Shown here piece by piece: positions 34,595 to 44,579 of a stretch of 64,000 bases of DNA. The position numbers and the translations under genes were made by a program. The DNA is from an uncultured Lachnospiraceae bacterium. Lineage in GTDB: Bacteria; Bacillota; Clostridia; Lachnospirales; Lachnospiraceae. Location of the stretch: contig CADCII010000002.1 in NCBI GenBank assembly GCA_902801515.1, positions 62,001 to 126,000 of the forward strand. The letters run 5' to 3'. The stretch's first letter is position 1; each line of letters starts with the position of its first letter. A model generated the notes under the pieces. It was not told the DNA's origin. It worked only from the letters and a program-made list of their open reading frames with translations, and ran no database searches.

Positions 34595-35319
34595 GCTTTT
34601 CCCTCTCCCATAAACTCTTCCATGGTAGCCGAATGATCTGAATTAATTCCTTCTTTTTTTACAACCGTGCGCACTGTTTTTAAGACAATCTTCATGTCTC
34701 CCAGGAATGTGATCTGGTCAACGTATCTCACATCCCAGTCAAACTTCTCCTCCCAGGTAAGGTCATTCCGGCCATTGACCTGTGCAGGCCCGGTAAACCC
34801 GGGTCGTACTTCATGGCGCCTTGCCTGATATTTATTATACCGGGACAGATATTGCACGAGAAGCGGCCGTGGACCGACTACGCTCATATCGCCTTTTATC
34901 ATATTGAAAAGCTCGGGCATTTCGTCCAAAGATGTCGAACGGAGCTTTCTTCCAAACGCAGGGAGTCTGTCTTCATCCGGAAGGAGATTGCCATCCGCAT
35001 CCTTCTTGTCTGTCATGGTGCGGAACTTATATAGCTTGAAGATCTTCCCATCTTTTCCGGGACGATCCTGCGTAAAGAAAATCGGAGAGCCCAGCTTCAG
35101 CCACACAAGAAGAGCCGTTATAAGCAATATCGGTGAAAAAACAAGCAGTGCTCCTGTTGACAGAAAGGCATCCAGAGGACGCTTGATATAGCGTTCATAG
35201 GGACCATAAGGCTGATGTGAACCACTGCTTTTCCCAACACGCTCACGAATAAAAGCAATGATGCCTGATAAAGTGCTGACGGCTGATATAACCAATATAA
35301 TCCGTTTGATATACTTCAT
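34591..35319 (-). CDS. Initiating sugar-1-phosphate transferase (PglC/WcaJ-like)
   Basis: This 242-residue monotopic phosphoglycosyl transferase has a hydrophobic N-terminal helix, then YIKRPLDAFLS with the reentrant hydrophobic segment, FFTQDRPGKDGKIFKLYKFRTM (residues 81-102), the catalytic Asp-Glu in TSLDEMPEL, and VGPRPLL. It transfers the first sugar phosphate to undecaprenyl phosphate. The extra N-terminal segment of about 45 residues is not part of the catalytic core. Confidence 0.9.
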   Translation of the reverse strand: MKYIKRIILVISAVSTLSGIIAFIRERVGKSSGSHQPYGPYERYIKRPLDAFLSTGALLVFSPILLITALLVWLKLGSPIFFTQDRPGKDGKIFKLYKFRTMTDKKDADGNLLPDEDRLPAFGRKLRSTSLDEMPELFNMIKGDMSVVGPRPLLVQYLSRYNKYQARRHEVRPGFTGPAQVNGRNDLTWEEKFDWDVRYVDQITFLGDMKIVLKTVRTVVKKEGINSDHSATMEEFMGEGKA

Positions 35320-35371
35320 ATTAATCGCTTCCTGCAGGAACCGTTAAGCCAGCGTTCCAGATCCGGTTTTC

Positions 35372-36682
35372 TCAAAGAAAACACCTGTGTATGATCTCTA
35401 TCACTTTCTCCTGCTGCGCTTCGGTTATCTTACTGTCGCTTGGCAGGCACAGACCTCTCCGGAAGATGTCTGCTCCCACATCAGCCGCACCACCGGCGAT
35501 ATAGGCGTTTGTCCTTCCCCTTCCGTTCCCCTCTGCCGTGACGAACGGAGATGTTCGATAGATAGGCTGCATATGCATGGGTTTCCAGACAGGTCGTCCT
35601 TCCGAATTAAAAGCAGCCAGAGCATCCAGGACTTCATCTGGAGAACTTTTCCCCTTATCAGATTGGTACAGATAGTCCCTCTCTCCACGGGCACAAGGTG
35701 CCATGGCACCTTCATCGATCAGCATGCAGCTGAGCCAGTGATTCGGGATACTGTTTTCTTCGTCAAACGGATTCATTTTAACAGGAAGACCTTTTAAGCC
35801 CTCTTTATATCTATTATAGATCGCACGCTTCTGCTCGATGTGTTTCTCCAGATAAGGAATCTGCCCTCTCACGATACCTGCTGTGATATTGCTCATACGG
35901 TAATTATATCCGATCTCTTCGTGCTGATACCATGGGGCTGCCTCCCGGCTCTGAGTGCTCCACTTACGAACCTTTTCCGCATCCTCTTTGATATCCGTAA
36001 GAAACATACCGCCGGTTGAGCCTGTGATAATCTTATTCCCATTAAAGGAGATACAGTTATACTGTCCCAGAGCGCCGGTCTCCACCCACTGGCCATTCAG
36101 CTTATACTTTGCCCCCAGAGACTCTGCCGCATCTTCTACGATCAATGCTCCATGCCGGTCACAGATATCTTTTAACTCCCGCATCTTTGCCGGAGTTCCA
36201 TAAAGGTGTGCAATCACGACCAGCCTGACTTCCGGGAAGAGTTCAAATGCCTTCTCAAGCGCTTCCGGGCTCATGTTCCAGGTGTCATATTCCGTATCGA
36301 TGAAAACGGCTTCTCCGTCTTCATACGCAATCGGATTAACGGAGGCGTCGAACGTCATGTCGCTGGCGAACACCTTCCGGCCTGCCAGAGTTCCCCTGTT
36401 CGTCCGCGCCTGGCCATATAGTTTTTCCGCCGCCAGTTTTGTAGCCAGATGCAGAGCAGCTGTGCCGGAAGACAGCGCGACAGCATATCGGTTTCCCGTA
36501 AACGCAGCTATCTCCATCTCCACAGCATCGATGTTCGCTCCGACCGTGGACACCCAGTTAGTCTGGATTGCTTCATCCACCCAATGCTGCTCCTCCCCAT
36601 GAATTGTGGGGGAAGAGATCCACAATTTTGACTCAAATGGTTCTATACCCGCAAAGCGGGGATCAGATAATATATTCTTCAC
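35372..36682 (-). CDS. DegT/DnrJ/EryC1-type sugar aminotransferase (PglE-like)
   Basis: This 436-residue PLP enzyme has SSGTAALHLATKLAAE for cofactor binding, VEDAAESLGA with the Asp, and the Schiff-base Lys in FNGNKIITGSTGG near residue 225. It transaminates a 4-keto sugar nucleotide to a 4-amino sugar, as PglE does for bacillosamine. The start is a GTG at 36682 with GCGGAG eight bases upstream. The 4,6-dehydratase partner (PglF type) is not encoded in the window. Confidence 0.9.
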   Translation of the reverse strand: MKNILSDPRFAGIEPFESKLWISSPTIHGEEQHWVDEAIQTNWVSTVGANIDAVEMEIAAFTGNRYAVALSSGTAALHLATKLAAEKLYGQARTNRGTLAGRKVFASDMTFDASVNPIAYEDGEAVFIDTEYDTWNMSPEALEKAFELFPEVRLVVIAHLYGTPAKMRELKDICDRHGALIVEDAAESLGAKYKLNGQWVETGALGQYNCISFNGNKIITGSTGGMFLTDIKEDAEKVRKWSTQSREAAPWYQHEEIGYNYRMSNITAGIVRGQIPYLEKHIEQKRAIYNRYKEGLKGLPVKMNPFDEENSIPNHWLSCMLIDEGAMAPCARGERDYLYQSDKGKSSPDEVLDALAAFNSEGRPVWKPMHMQPIYRTSPFVTAEGNGRGRTNAYIAGGAADVGADIFRRGLCLPSDSKITEAQQEKVIEIIHRCFL

Positions 36683-36749
36683 TTCTCACACTCCGCCGTC
36701 AATGTTGTCCAGATATTCCGTGGTGCTCAATTCCGCCGGCGGACAGCTT

Positions 36750-39700
36750 TTATACCGCATCTTCCAGTTCCAGCTCATCGAGCAGCTTATAGATCTTATA
36801 TTTCAAATATGCCTCATCTGTCATACCTGCCACGTCTGTCACGTCTGCCACGTCTGCCACATCTGTCCCATCTGTCTCATCTGGGCTGATGCTCCAGATC
36901 TGTCCCTTAAACCTCTCAACACTAAGTGGATTCCAGCTGTCCGGATCTACGCTCTTCCTGTCCTGATCGAACATATTGGAGATGACCAGATTGCCGAATT
37001 CATCATAATATCCGTTCCATCCGGCCACACCGTATTCGTTGTTCACAAGCTTATTGTAGCGATCCAGGCGGCGTTCTGAGATCAGCCGGCCCCTCTCATC
37101 GTAACCGTATTCGATACTGGAATATCCCACACTGCAATTTACGGCAGCACCGAATTCGTCCAGGTATTTCTCCCAGGCAACATTATCGTTCTCATCGATT
37201 TTGTACTCGTAAACGGCATATCCGTCTGTCGTGAGGATCGGATTCCCGGATTGATCCGTATAGGTAATGTCATATATACCTGTCACCGGATAATACAGCA
37301 TATTCCTGCCCCAGGCGTCGTTGTTCGCCTGCGTTGCGGCACCTTCCTCATCGAGGTAATACTCATGGTACTGTTCTACCGGCTCAATGCTGCTCAGATC
37401 ATAGTCATAGCGGACCGCTGCGTATCCGAATCCGCTGTCCACAGGAAGGTCTCTCTGATCCAGCCAGGTCTTCAGTTCAATATTGCCATAGCCGTTGTAA
37501 TCGTTCCGGATACCATACACGCCTTCCACCGCAGTCGGTTTTTCTTCATCGTCAAAGTAGTGAATCAGAGACACATCCTTGCGTGAAGTGTACTCCATGA
37601 CAGTCATATGGCAGCCCTCCGGTCCGTCCACCGGGTTGTCATCCGCGTCATACCAGCGGATCTCGAAGGAATTCTCATACCGGTCATACGTCTGCAGAGA
37701 ATAAGCCCATCCTTCTCCCTCATCCACGGTCTCGTTTATGACCTTCATGACATAGGTCTGACTCTCTTTATCCTCTGATACCAGTTTCCTGCGGCTGTAT
37801 CCGGCTTCGATCACAGCGGGCCTGCCGAATTCGTCCTTATAGTATTCTTCTTCTATGAGGCCGCTTTCGGTATAGCTGATCTTATGGGTGGCAAAGCCCT
37901 CCCGGCAGTTGACCGGCATATCCTCTTCATCCAAATACTCCTCGCTGATCAGACGGCCCAATTCATCAAAGTCATTCAAAATGGCTGCATAGTGAACATC
38001 CTTCGATATGACACCCCGCCCCATGGTATCCAGATACCGTTCGGAAGTCAAATTGCCCAGACCGTCATAGGTATACAGCGCTGTCGCATAGCCTAAAGTA
38101 GTATCTGTCAGGTTCTCTTTTGTGTCATAGTAAGACTCTTCCGTGACATTTCCAAACTCATTGTATACAGTCTTTTTGATAGCATATCCTCGCTGACACT
38201 CACACAGGTTCTCTCCTCGGTCATAATAACTCACCGAAGTCTCCCTGCCGGCCAGGTCATAAGTAAACCGGGCCTCGGCATACTGTCCGCTATAGAAAGT
38301 GGCGACGCCAAGCGTATCAAAGTACCGGATTGAGAGAACTCTTCCGTCCGGATCCACCTCGCGGTGCAGCCAGGAATACTGGTCGTCAATGTGGATTGCC
38401 GGCTTTCCATCCATGTTCAGCAGATGCTCTTCGATGCAGTGGTTCCGGTCATCATAGGTGTAGATAACCTCACTGTAGCCATAACAGCACCAAGTTCTCT
38501 CACCCTCTTCGTTGTAATAGCTCTCGCTGATCAGGTTGTCACTGTTGTCATACTCAAAAGCTATAGCGGCATAGCCGGTATCCAGCACAATCGGACGACC
38601 TTCTTCATCCAGATATTCTATTCGGATATTGCGTCCTCTGTTATCCCATGATTTACGGATCACTGCGTATCCTAACGAGCATGCGACCGGCTGGTCTTCC
38701 CGATCCAGATATGTCTCGGTCAGGATCCTGCCGTTCTTGTCAACCGTACGGAGTATCGCCGAGTAGCCGTCATTGATATAAGTTCGCTCATACTTATCAT
38801 CCAGATAGGTCACGCGGATCACATACTGGTTTTCATCATACAGATACTGCTGCGCGGCATATCCGTCTTTGGAGATGATCGGCTGTCCTGACGTATCTAT
38901 ATACGTCATACTCAGGACCTGTCCACGGTCGCCGTACTCATAGCGTATCCCCGCATAACCTGCTGAGTTGAGTGCGGGCATACCTCGAACGTCCAGATAG
39001 TTCTCGCTTATCATCCTGTCATTGTCATCATACGTGTATGTGACCGAGGCGCAGCCCTGCCCGGTCTCCACCGGCTGCAAAGCTGCCGACAGGAAGTCTA
39101 TGCGAATCAGGTTTCCCCGGGAGTCAAAGTGAGTTTGCGTCGTTGCAATACGGTCTGTCGTGGACGCGATACGCTCATTCTCATCCAGATACTGCTCAAG
39201 GATCACATGGTTGTTACTGTCGTATTCCCTCTTCCAGACAGAGAAGCCCTCCGGAACCCGGGTCAGTTTGTCATTCTCATTCAGGTAGCGCACCTGCAGG
39301 GTATTGCCTGCATTGTCATAAACATAGCCGATCGCGGAGTAACCCTTCTTGACCGTGATCCGGTTCATGTTTTCATCCAGATAACTCTCCTGTACCATCC
39401 GGTTCAGAGAATCGTACTTATATTCCACAGCCGCATAGCCGCCTGTAATCATGACTTTTGTCTCATTCAGGTAATAGACATTGCTGAGACAGTTATTCGC
39501 CGCGTCGTAGGTATGAACGATCCTGTTGTAGCCGTCGGCCAGCTCGGCCGGCTGTCCTTCAAAGATATACCAGGCCTCTTCCGTGCAGTTGCCATTATCA
39601 TCCCGTACATAGGTAATATAACTCCAGCTGCTTTCCTGCAGGATGTATCTGCCGGTCTCACCAAAATACCCCTCGCTGGTCAGATTCCCCTGCTCATCCC

Positions 39701-42700
39701 AGGTCTGCACTTTCCGGGCATAGCCCCCTGCCGTAACGATCAGGTTACCGGCCCCATCGGAGAACTCCTCTGTCAACAGATGGCCTGTCTCATCGTAAGT
39801 ACACTCACGGAGCGCATAGCCCTTAGCAGAGATGACCGGTTCTCCCTTCAGGCCGAAATAAGCCTCTGTAAGAACATTGCCGTTGCTGTCGTAACTGTAG
39901 GTTACCGACGCATAGTCACCACGGTACATACAGGGGGCATCAGTCTCATCGAAGTACTTCTCAGAGAGAAGCCTGTCCTCATCGTCATATTCGCGCAGGA
40001 TTTTTGCCACGCCGGCTCTGACACTCGTGATATTTCCGTCTTTTCCGTAGTAGACCTCGCTCACCGGATTTCCGTTCAGGTCATACTCTCGCACGAAGGA
40101 AGCATAGCCGTCCGGACACTCCGCCGGATCTCCGTCTGCATCGAAGTAGTGCTCTTCCAGCTCACGGCCATCCTCGTCCCAGGTATATTCCGCCCTCTGG
40201 TAACCAGCCGGGACAGTGACCGGTTTCAGATCTGCACCAAAGTAGGCAACGCTGATCCGGTTGCCCATATAGTCATAAGTCTCTTCACAGCGTGCATATC
40301 CATCGACCGATTCGACTGGTTCCCGGTTCTCGTCCAGATACATAACTGCGGTTTGTACGCCGTTCTCATCGTATTCCCGGACCAGGACCGCATACCGGTC
40401 TTCATTGACGATCAGGCTACCGTCCGCATCGTAGTAGGCTTCTTCCAGGACATTCCCATAGGAATCACACTTCCGCGCAAACCAGGCATAACCCACCGAG
40501 CCAGGCATAACAGGTTCACCGTTTTCGTCAAAGTATGCCTTCCGAAGGAGATTCCCGTTCAGGTCATATTCCTGCTCAAAAGAAGCGTAGCCGTCCGTGC
40601 ACAAGACCGGATTCCCGTCAGGATCCAGGTACTCGATCCGCCTTACAAGTCCGGTTCGTTCATCGTATTCCTGCCGGAAGGCAGCATAACCTTCCTTAAT
40701 CATGACCGGCTCCAGATCTGTTCCAAAATATGCTTCGTAGATTACATGATGATGAACGTCGTATTCGCGTTCGATATGTGCCTTGCCGCTTACGAGCATC
40801 AGATCGCCTGCTGCATTGTAATAGGAGATCCTGATCCGGTTACCGCTCCTGTCATACACATAGCGGCGTGCGGCATATCCATCCGGCTGGATCAGCGCTT
40901 CCCCACTGGCAGCAAAGTATCTGTCTCCGGTCAGGTGATCAGCAAAGTCATAAGAATGAACCTGTGCCGCATACTGACCTCCTGCCGTCACCATCCGACC
41001 ATCTTCCCCGAGATAAATCTCCCAGAGCAGCCGCCCTTCCTCGTTGTATTCACGGCAGACGGATGCATACCCCTGGGCAATCCGGCCGGGATTCCCTTCC
41101 TGATCAAAATAGCTGGCGGATATCTGCTCCATATCCTTGTTGTAGTTGTAGAGTACCTTGTGAGCACCGGTGGACACGTTGGTATCAGGCCTACCGTTCG
41201 CATCAAAGAAAGATTCGGACATCAGCAGTTTCTGGCTCGGACCTTCATAGGTCATGCTCCGGGCATAGCAGCCGTTCTTTGCTTCCATCGGATTTCCGTC
41301 TTCGTCAAAGTATTCTTCATATACCGGTTGTGCATCCGCCTTCGTATCCCCGTATTCATAATGGATCGAAGCATACTGCAGCTCATCACTGCGGGTCGGC
41401 TCCCAGTTTTCATCCATGAAGGTCACGCTTATGACCTGGCCGTATTCATTCCGCTCATTTACATATCCGGCGTAGCCCGCCTTCATATTGATCAGCTCCA
41501 GGTCCGTCCCGAAATACTTTTCCTGGCGGATCTGTTTCATTGCTTCTGACACCCGCTGATCCTTCTTCCAGCTGCTTCCTGGTACATCGGCAAACTTGTA
41601 CTCGATTCGTGCCATGCTGTTTCCGGTCATGGTATATTCATCTTCCGTATCATACCAGGTGATGCGGTAGTCGAAGTCGTCTCCGTTGTATTCATACTCG
41701 GCGACGGAAAAGCCGTCTGTGATCATCGTCCTCTGGCCATCCGCACCATAATAAGTCTCGTAATGCTTCAGGTTCGAGTCCTCGTAGTATTCAAAAGTAA
41801 CTTTCGCATACCCGCCCTCGACTTTGATCAATTGCCCATCGTCCCCGAGATAGTCTCTTTCAGTGATCCGATTGAGGCTGTCGTAGATGCATACCAGAGA
41901 TGCGTATCCGTCCTCTGACAGGATCGGTTCCCCTTCTGTATCATAATAATCGGTCCGGATCAGGCTTCCGTTGTCATTATATGTCTGCTCTCTGCGATGC
42001 CAGTGTTTTTTACCCAGTACCGGCTTTCCGTCTATTCCGAAGATCTCCTGCGTCGTAGACTGATATACAGAATAATCCAGATTTTTCTCGATCATCTCGC
42101 CTTCCGGAACACCCAGCTTCTCTGCGAGATATTCTGCATCTTCCGTTCTGTCCGCATAGGCTTGTGCACTGTATTCCGACACGACTGTCGCACCGCCCTC
42201 CGTACCGATAAGCGGGGAGCCATCTTCATCCAGATATCGTTTGATGACAGAAAAAGCAGGGCCTTTCCCATCTTCGATCTCGTACAGAATCTGCGCGTAC
42301 CCGCCGGATGGCCGGGTCAGGTTTCCTTCCGCGTCAAAGTATTCGGTTGACCGAAGATTCCCATCCTCCCAGGTATCACGTCGATAACTGTAACCTCCCG
42401 GTATGTCAGCGCGGCTTCCATCTGCAGCATATCGGTCTTCCGTCATGACGCAGGTATGCCCCTGAGAGTCAGTAAAGTAGGTGTATTCTGACCGTGCGTA
42501 ACCGGTATCGATCGTATCAACTGGCTCGCCATTCAGCCCATAATATTCTTCGGTCAGGATGTCACCGTATTCGTTCCTGGTATACTCCGCCTGATGGAAG
42601 CCTCTGGCGTTCATGGCCGGATTGCCTTCCAGATCACAAGTCGTCTCCCGGATCACATTCCCAGCCTGATCCCATTCGCAGAAGGTCTCAGTCAGTTCCG

Positions 42701-42863
42701 GAAGCTGCAAATCGGAAGCCATGTTTACACTGGCTTCCTGTGCTGCCGTTTCCGTCGAGTTTCCTTCTCCCGTCCAGGCCGGAGTGATGCTTCCAATCGT
42801 AAGCCACAGGAAGATCGCTGCTGTGATCCCGGTTTTCTTATGTCTTGATACGAACTTATGCAT
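36750..42863 (-). CDS. Giant secreted repeat protein, about 57 YD-like repeats
   Basis: This is a 2037-residue protein. I chose the ATG at 42863 (MHKFVSRHKKTG): a basic start and a hydrophobic IFLWLTIGSI segment form a signal peptide. The frame extended to 43118 would overlap the kinase gene without need. From about residue 60 there are about 57 imperfect repeats of roughly 33 residues, each of the form GYA-x3-5-EYD-x2-GN-x3-E-x-YFD-x2-G-x-PV. They recall YD/RHS or MORN_2-like repeats but have a different period. No LPXTG signal or catalytic domain is visible, and only the signal segment is hydrophobic. The C-terminus carries an Asp-Val-Thr-Ala microsatellite then a helical tail. It is the second gene of the polysaccharide operon, after the Wzz/BY-kinase. 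An elongated extracellular scaffold or glycan-binding role is inferred. Confidence 0.85.
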   Translation of the reverse strand: MHKFVSRHKKTGITAAIFLWLTIGSITPAWTGEGNSTETAAQEASVNMASDLQLPELTETFCEWDQAGNVIRETTCDLEGNPAMNARGFHQAEYTRNEYGDILTEEYYGLNGEPVDTIDTGYARSEYTYFTDSQGHTCVMTEDRYAADGSRADIPGGYSYRRDTWEDGNLRSTEYFDAEGNLTRPSGGYAQILYEIEDGKGPAFSVIKRYLDEDGSPLIGTEGGATVVSEYSAQAYADRTEDAEYLAEKLGVPEGEMIEKNLDYSVYQSTTQEIFGIDGKPVLGKKHWHRREQTYNDNGSLIRTDYYDTEGEPILSEDGYASLVCIYDSLNRITERDYLGDDGQLIKVEGGYAKVTFEYYEDSNLKHYETYYGADGQRTMITDGFSVAEYEYNGDDFDYRITWYDTEDEYTMTGNSMARIEYKFADVPGSSWKKDQRVSEAMKQIRQEKYFGTDLELINMKAGYAGYVNERNEYGQVISVTFMDENWEPTRSDELQYASIHYEYGDTKADAQPVYEEYFDEDGNPMEAKNGCYARSMTYEGPSQKLLMSESFFDANGRPDTNVSTGAHKVLYNYNKDMEQISASYFDQEGNPGRIAQGYASVCREYNEEGRLLWEIYLGEDGRMVTAGGQYAAQVHSYDFADHLTGDRYFAASGEALIQPDGYAARRYVYDRSGNRIRISYYNAAGDLMLVSGKAHIEREYDVHHHVIYEAYFGTDLEPVMIKEGYAAFRQEYDERTGLVRRIEYLDPDGNPVLCTDGYASFEQEYDLNGNLLRKAYFDENGEPVMPGSVGYAWFARKCDSYGNVLEEAYYDADGSLIVNEDRYAVLVREYDENGVQTAVMYLDENREPVESVDGYARCEETYDYMGNRISVAYFGADLKPVTVPAGYQRAEYTWDEDGRELEEHYFDADGDPAECPDGYASFVREYDLNGNPVSEVYYGKDGNITSVRAGVAKILREYDDEDRLLSEKYFDETDAPCMYRGDYASVTYSYDSNGNVLTEAYFGLKGEPVISAKGYALRECTYDETGHLLTEEFSDGAGNLIVTAGGYARKVQTWDEQGNLTSEGYFGETGRYILQESSWSYITYVRDDNGNCTEEAWYIFEGQPAELADGYNRIVHTYDAANNCLSNVYYLNETKVMITGGYAAVEYKYDSLNRMVQESYLDENMNRITVKKGYSAIGYVYDNAGNTLQVRYLNENDKLTRVPEGFSVWKREYDSNNHVILEQYLDENERIASTTDRIATTQTHFDSRGNLIRIDFLSAALQPVETGQGCASVTYTYDDNDRMISENYLDVRGMPALNSAGYAGIRYEYGDRGQVLSMTYIDTSGQPIISKDGYAAQQYLYDENQYVIRVTYLDDKYERTYINDGYSAILRTVDKNGRILTETYLDREDQPVACSLGYAVIRKSWDNRGRNIRIEYLDEEGRPIVLDTGYAAIAFEYDNSDNLISESYYNEEGERTWCCYGYSEVIYTYDDRNHCIEEHLLNMDGKPAIHIDDQYSWLHREVDPDGRVLSIRYFDTLGVATFYSGQYAEARFTYDLAGRETSVSYYDRGENLCECQRGYAIKKTVYNEFGNVTEESYYDTKENLTDTTLGYATALYTYDGLGNLTSERYLDTMGRGVISKDVHYAAILNDFDELGRLISEEYLDEEDMPVNCREGFATHKISYTESGLIEEEYYKDEFGRPAVIEAGYSRRKLVSEDKESQTYVMKVINETVDEGEGWAYSLQTYDRYENSFEIRWYDADDNPVDGPEGCHMTVMEYTSRKDVSLIHYFDDEEKPTAVEGVYGIRNDYNGYGNIELKTWLDQRDLPVDSGFGYAAVRYDYDLSSIEPVEQYHEYYLDEEGAATQANNDAWGRNMLYYPVTGIYDITYTDQSGNPILTTDGYAVYEYKIDENDNVAWEKYLDEFGAAVNCSVGYSSIEYGYDERGRLISERRLDRYNKLVNNEYGVAGWNGYYDEFGNLVISNMFDQDRKSVDPDSWNPLSVERFKGQIWSISPDETDGTDVADVADVTDVAGMTDEAYLKYKIYKLLDELELEDAV

Positions 42864-42882
42864 TATTCTGCTATCTGATTTC

Positions 42883-44430
42883 TTAATGAGTTTTTTTCCT
42901 GCCCCTGTGAGGCTTTCTCTTTCTTGGTTTCTCTGCCGGTGAGGCGGCATTCCGTAACTTAGCTGTTTGCTGCTGTGATTCTTGTACCTGTGCGGCCTGC
43001 GCCGTCTGTACAACATCCTCGGACGGATGTTTCCGATAGTCATATTTGCTGTAATAGCTCTTGTAGTACTTTCTCCTGTAGTACCCGCCTTCGTCGATCT
43101 TCTCTCCGTAGAATACAAAGCCCATCACATTCATACCGGTCATCTCCGCAGAGATCAGCGCTTTCCGGATGTCCCTGTGATCCGAATAGTTCTGCCTGAT
43201 GACAAAGAGACAACCCGCCACCTGTGTAGACAGTGCTAACGGATCCGATACAATGTTGATCGGCGGCATATCCAGGAGCACCAGGTCGTACATCCCTTCG
43301 ATTTCTTCCAAAAGCTTCTGCATAGTATCCGATGCCAGCAGTTCGGCAGGGTTCGGCGGGAACGCTCCGGCCGGAAGGATATCCAGGTTCTCTCTCACAT
43401 TCCTCAGGATACAGTTCTGCAGGCTGCTCTCTCCAGCCAGAATCTCCGAGAGTCCTTTACTGTGTTTGTCATACTGGAAGATATCTCTCTGGCAGGCACG
43501 TCTGAGGTCACCTTCAATAAGCAGCGTCTTCTTTCCTCCCTGTGCACATGAGACTGCCAGATTCGCAGCGACCGTGGACTTGCCCTCTCCGCAGATGGCA
43601 CTGGTGATCACCACCGAGCGGGATTTCTTTCCAACAAGGCTGTAAAGAAGATTCATGCGCAGTTTTGCATAGCTCTCCAACAACTCCAGGGGACTTAGAT
43701 CTGTGAGCAGAAAAGCGCCGGGGTTATTCTCACTCCCCTTCGTCCTCTTGATCGAAGCAAGAACCGGAAACGTATATGCATCCGTCAGATCCTTGGAATC
43801 CGTGATTCTGCGGTTAAAAAGGAAGAGAAGAAGCAAAATCACGCCGCTCAGCATTACACCGACGACGGCTCCGAGCATCCCTCTATACACCGGCCGCCTG
43901 TTATCCTCATACATCGGTTCCATCGCATAGTCAATTACTTCTACGCTGCCGGCTCCGACGACGCGGATCAGCTCTTCCGGAGCCACATCCAGCACTGCAT
44001 TGGTAATATCCATGGAAAGCTTTGGATCTGAAGTCGTGGAACTGACACTGACGACACCGGTTTCCGAGACAGAAGACATATGCAGGCTGGACGCGATAAA
44101 TCCCGGCATAATTCCGGGATAGTCTGCCGCCAGCCTGTCTGTCACCACTTCCATGACTTTGTTGCTCTTGACCACGATCATGTAAGTATCAATCAGCTTG
44201 ACTGCAGAATCCAGATCCATCGAGGTGGCGTACTGATAATTCACCAGGTTCGGGTTGCTGTTGTACACATACATTGTCCCGGACGCAGTGTAGGTAGTCG
44301 GCATGCGGTGAGTGGTGTTCCAGTAGCGCACGCCGAACCCGATCACGGCGCACAGAATCAGTATCCAGATCCGTTTCAGTACATACCGGATCAGTTTGAA
44401 CAGGTCGATTCTGAATACGTTATTTTCCAT
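42883..44430 (-). CDS. Fused Wzz/BY-kinase polysaccharide chain-length regulator
   Basis: This 515-residue protein joins two functions. Residues 1-210 are a Wzz-type domain with two membrane helices (IWILILCAVIGFGVRYW and MLGAVVGVMLSGVILLLLF). Residues 250-450 are a bacterial tyrosine kinase with Walker A SAICGEGKSTVAANLA, Walker A' LLIEGDLRRAC and Walker B DLVLLDMPP. The C-terminal tail has a Tyr cluster (GGYYRRKYYKSYYSKYDYR) typical of autophosphorylation sites, then a basic end. It controls polymer length and export. It is the first gene of the operon, with a promoter 50-80 bases upstream and GGAGG 14 bases before the ATG. Confidence 0.92.
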   Translation of the reverse strand: MENNVFRIDLFKLIRYVLKRIWILILCAVIGFGVRYWNTTHRMPTTYTASGTMYVYNSNPNLVNYQYATSMDLDSAVKLIDTYMIVVKSNKVMEVVTDRLAADYPGIMPGFIASSLHMSSVSETGVVSVSSTTSDPKLSMDITNAVLDVAPEELIRVVGAGSVEVIDYAMEPMYEDNRRPVYRGMLGAVVGVMLSGVILLLLFLFNRRITDSKDLTDAYTFPVLASIKRTKGSENNPGAFLLTDLSPLELLESYAKLRMNLLYSLVGKKSRSVVITSAICGEGKSTVAANLAVSCAQGGKKTLLIEGDLRRACQRDIFQYDKHSKGLSEILAGESSLQNCILRNVRENLDILPAGAFPPNPAELLASDTMQKLLEEIEGMYDLVLLDMPPINIVSDPLALSTQVAGCLFVIRQNYSDHRDIRKALISAEMTGMNVMGFVFYGEKIDEGGYYRRKYYKSYYSKYDYRKHPSEDVVQTAQAAQVQESQQQTAKLRNAASPAEKPRKRKPHRGRKKTH

Positions 44431-44481
44431 AGATATATATGATTCCTCCGATGGGGACAGCAGGTTCTAAAACGATACAAT

Positions 44482-44512
44482 ATTATACATAATTTTGCAT
44501 GAATTTGCACAA
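44482..44512 (-). promoter_or_regulatory. Probable promoter of the polysaccharide operon
   Basis: On the minus strand there is a perfect -10 TATAAT (44487-44482) with a TTGTGC -35-like hexamer 19 bases upstream (44512-44507). The long spacer makes the -35 assignment weak. It is 52 bases from the ATG of the Wzz/BY-kinase gene and is the only clear promoter I could place before this gene set. Confidence 0.5.
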
Positions 44513-44579
44513 AAACCGTAAAAGGGCAAACCGCCTCACTTTGATTACTATATCACAGGGAGGCAGGAATTGAAACAGC

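Noticed and set aside
39129..41549. An 806-codon open frame on the plus strand inside the giant repeat gene
   Set aside because: It is antisense to the repeat protein. Its length comes from the regular codon pattern of the repeats; its translation has no signal, domain or ribosome binding site.
42864..43118. An 85-residue N-terminal extension of the repeat protein
   Set aside because: It overlaps the kinase gene, is rich in Arg/Thr with no structure, and would bury the clear signal peptide starting at 42863.
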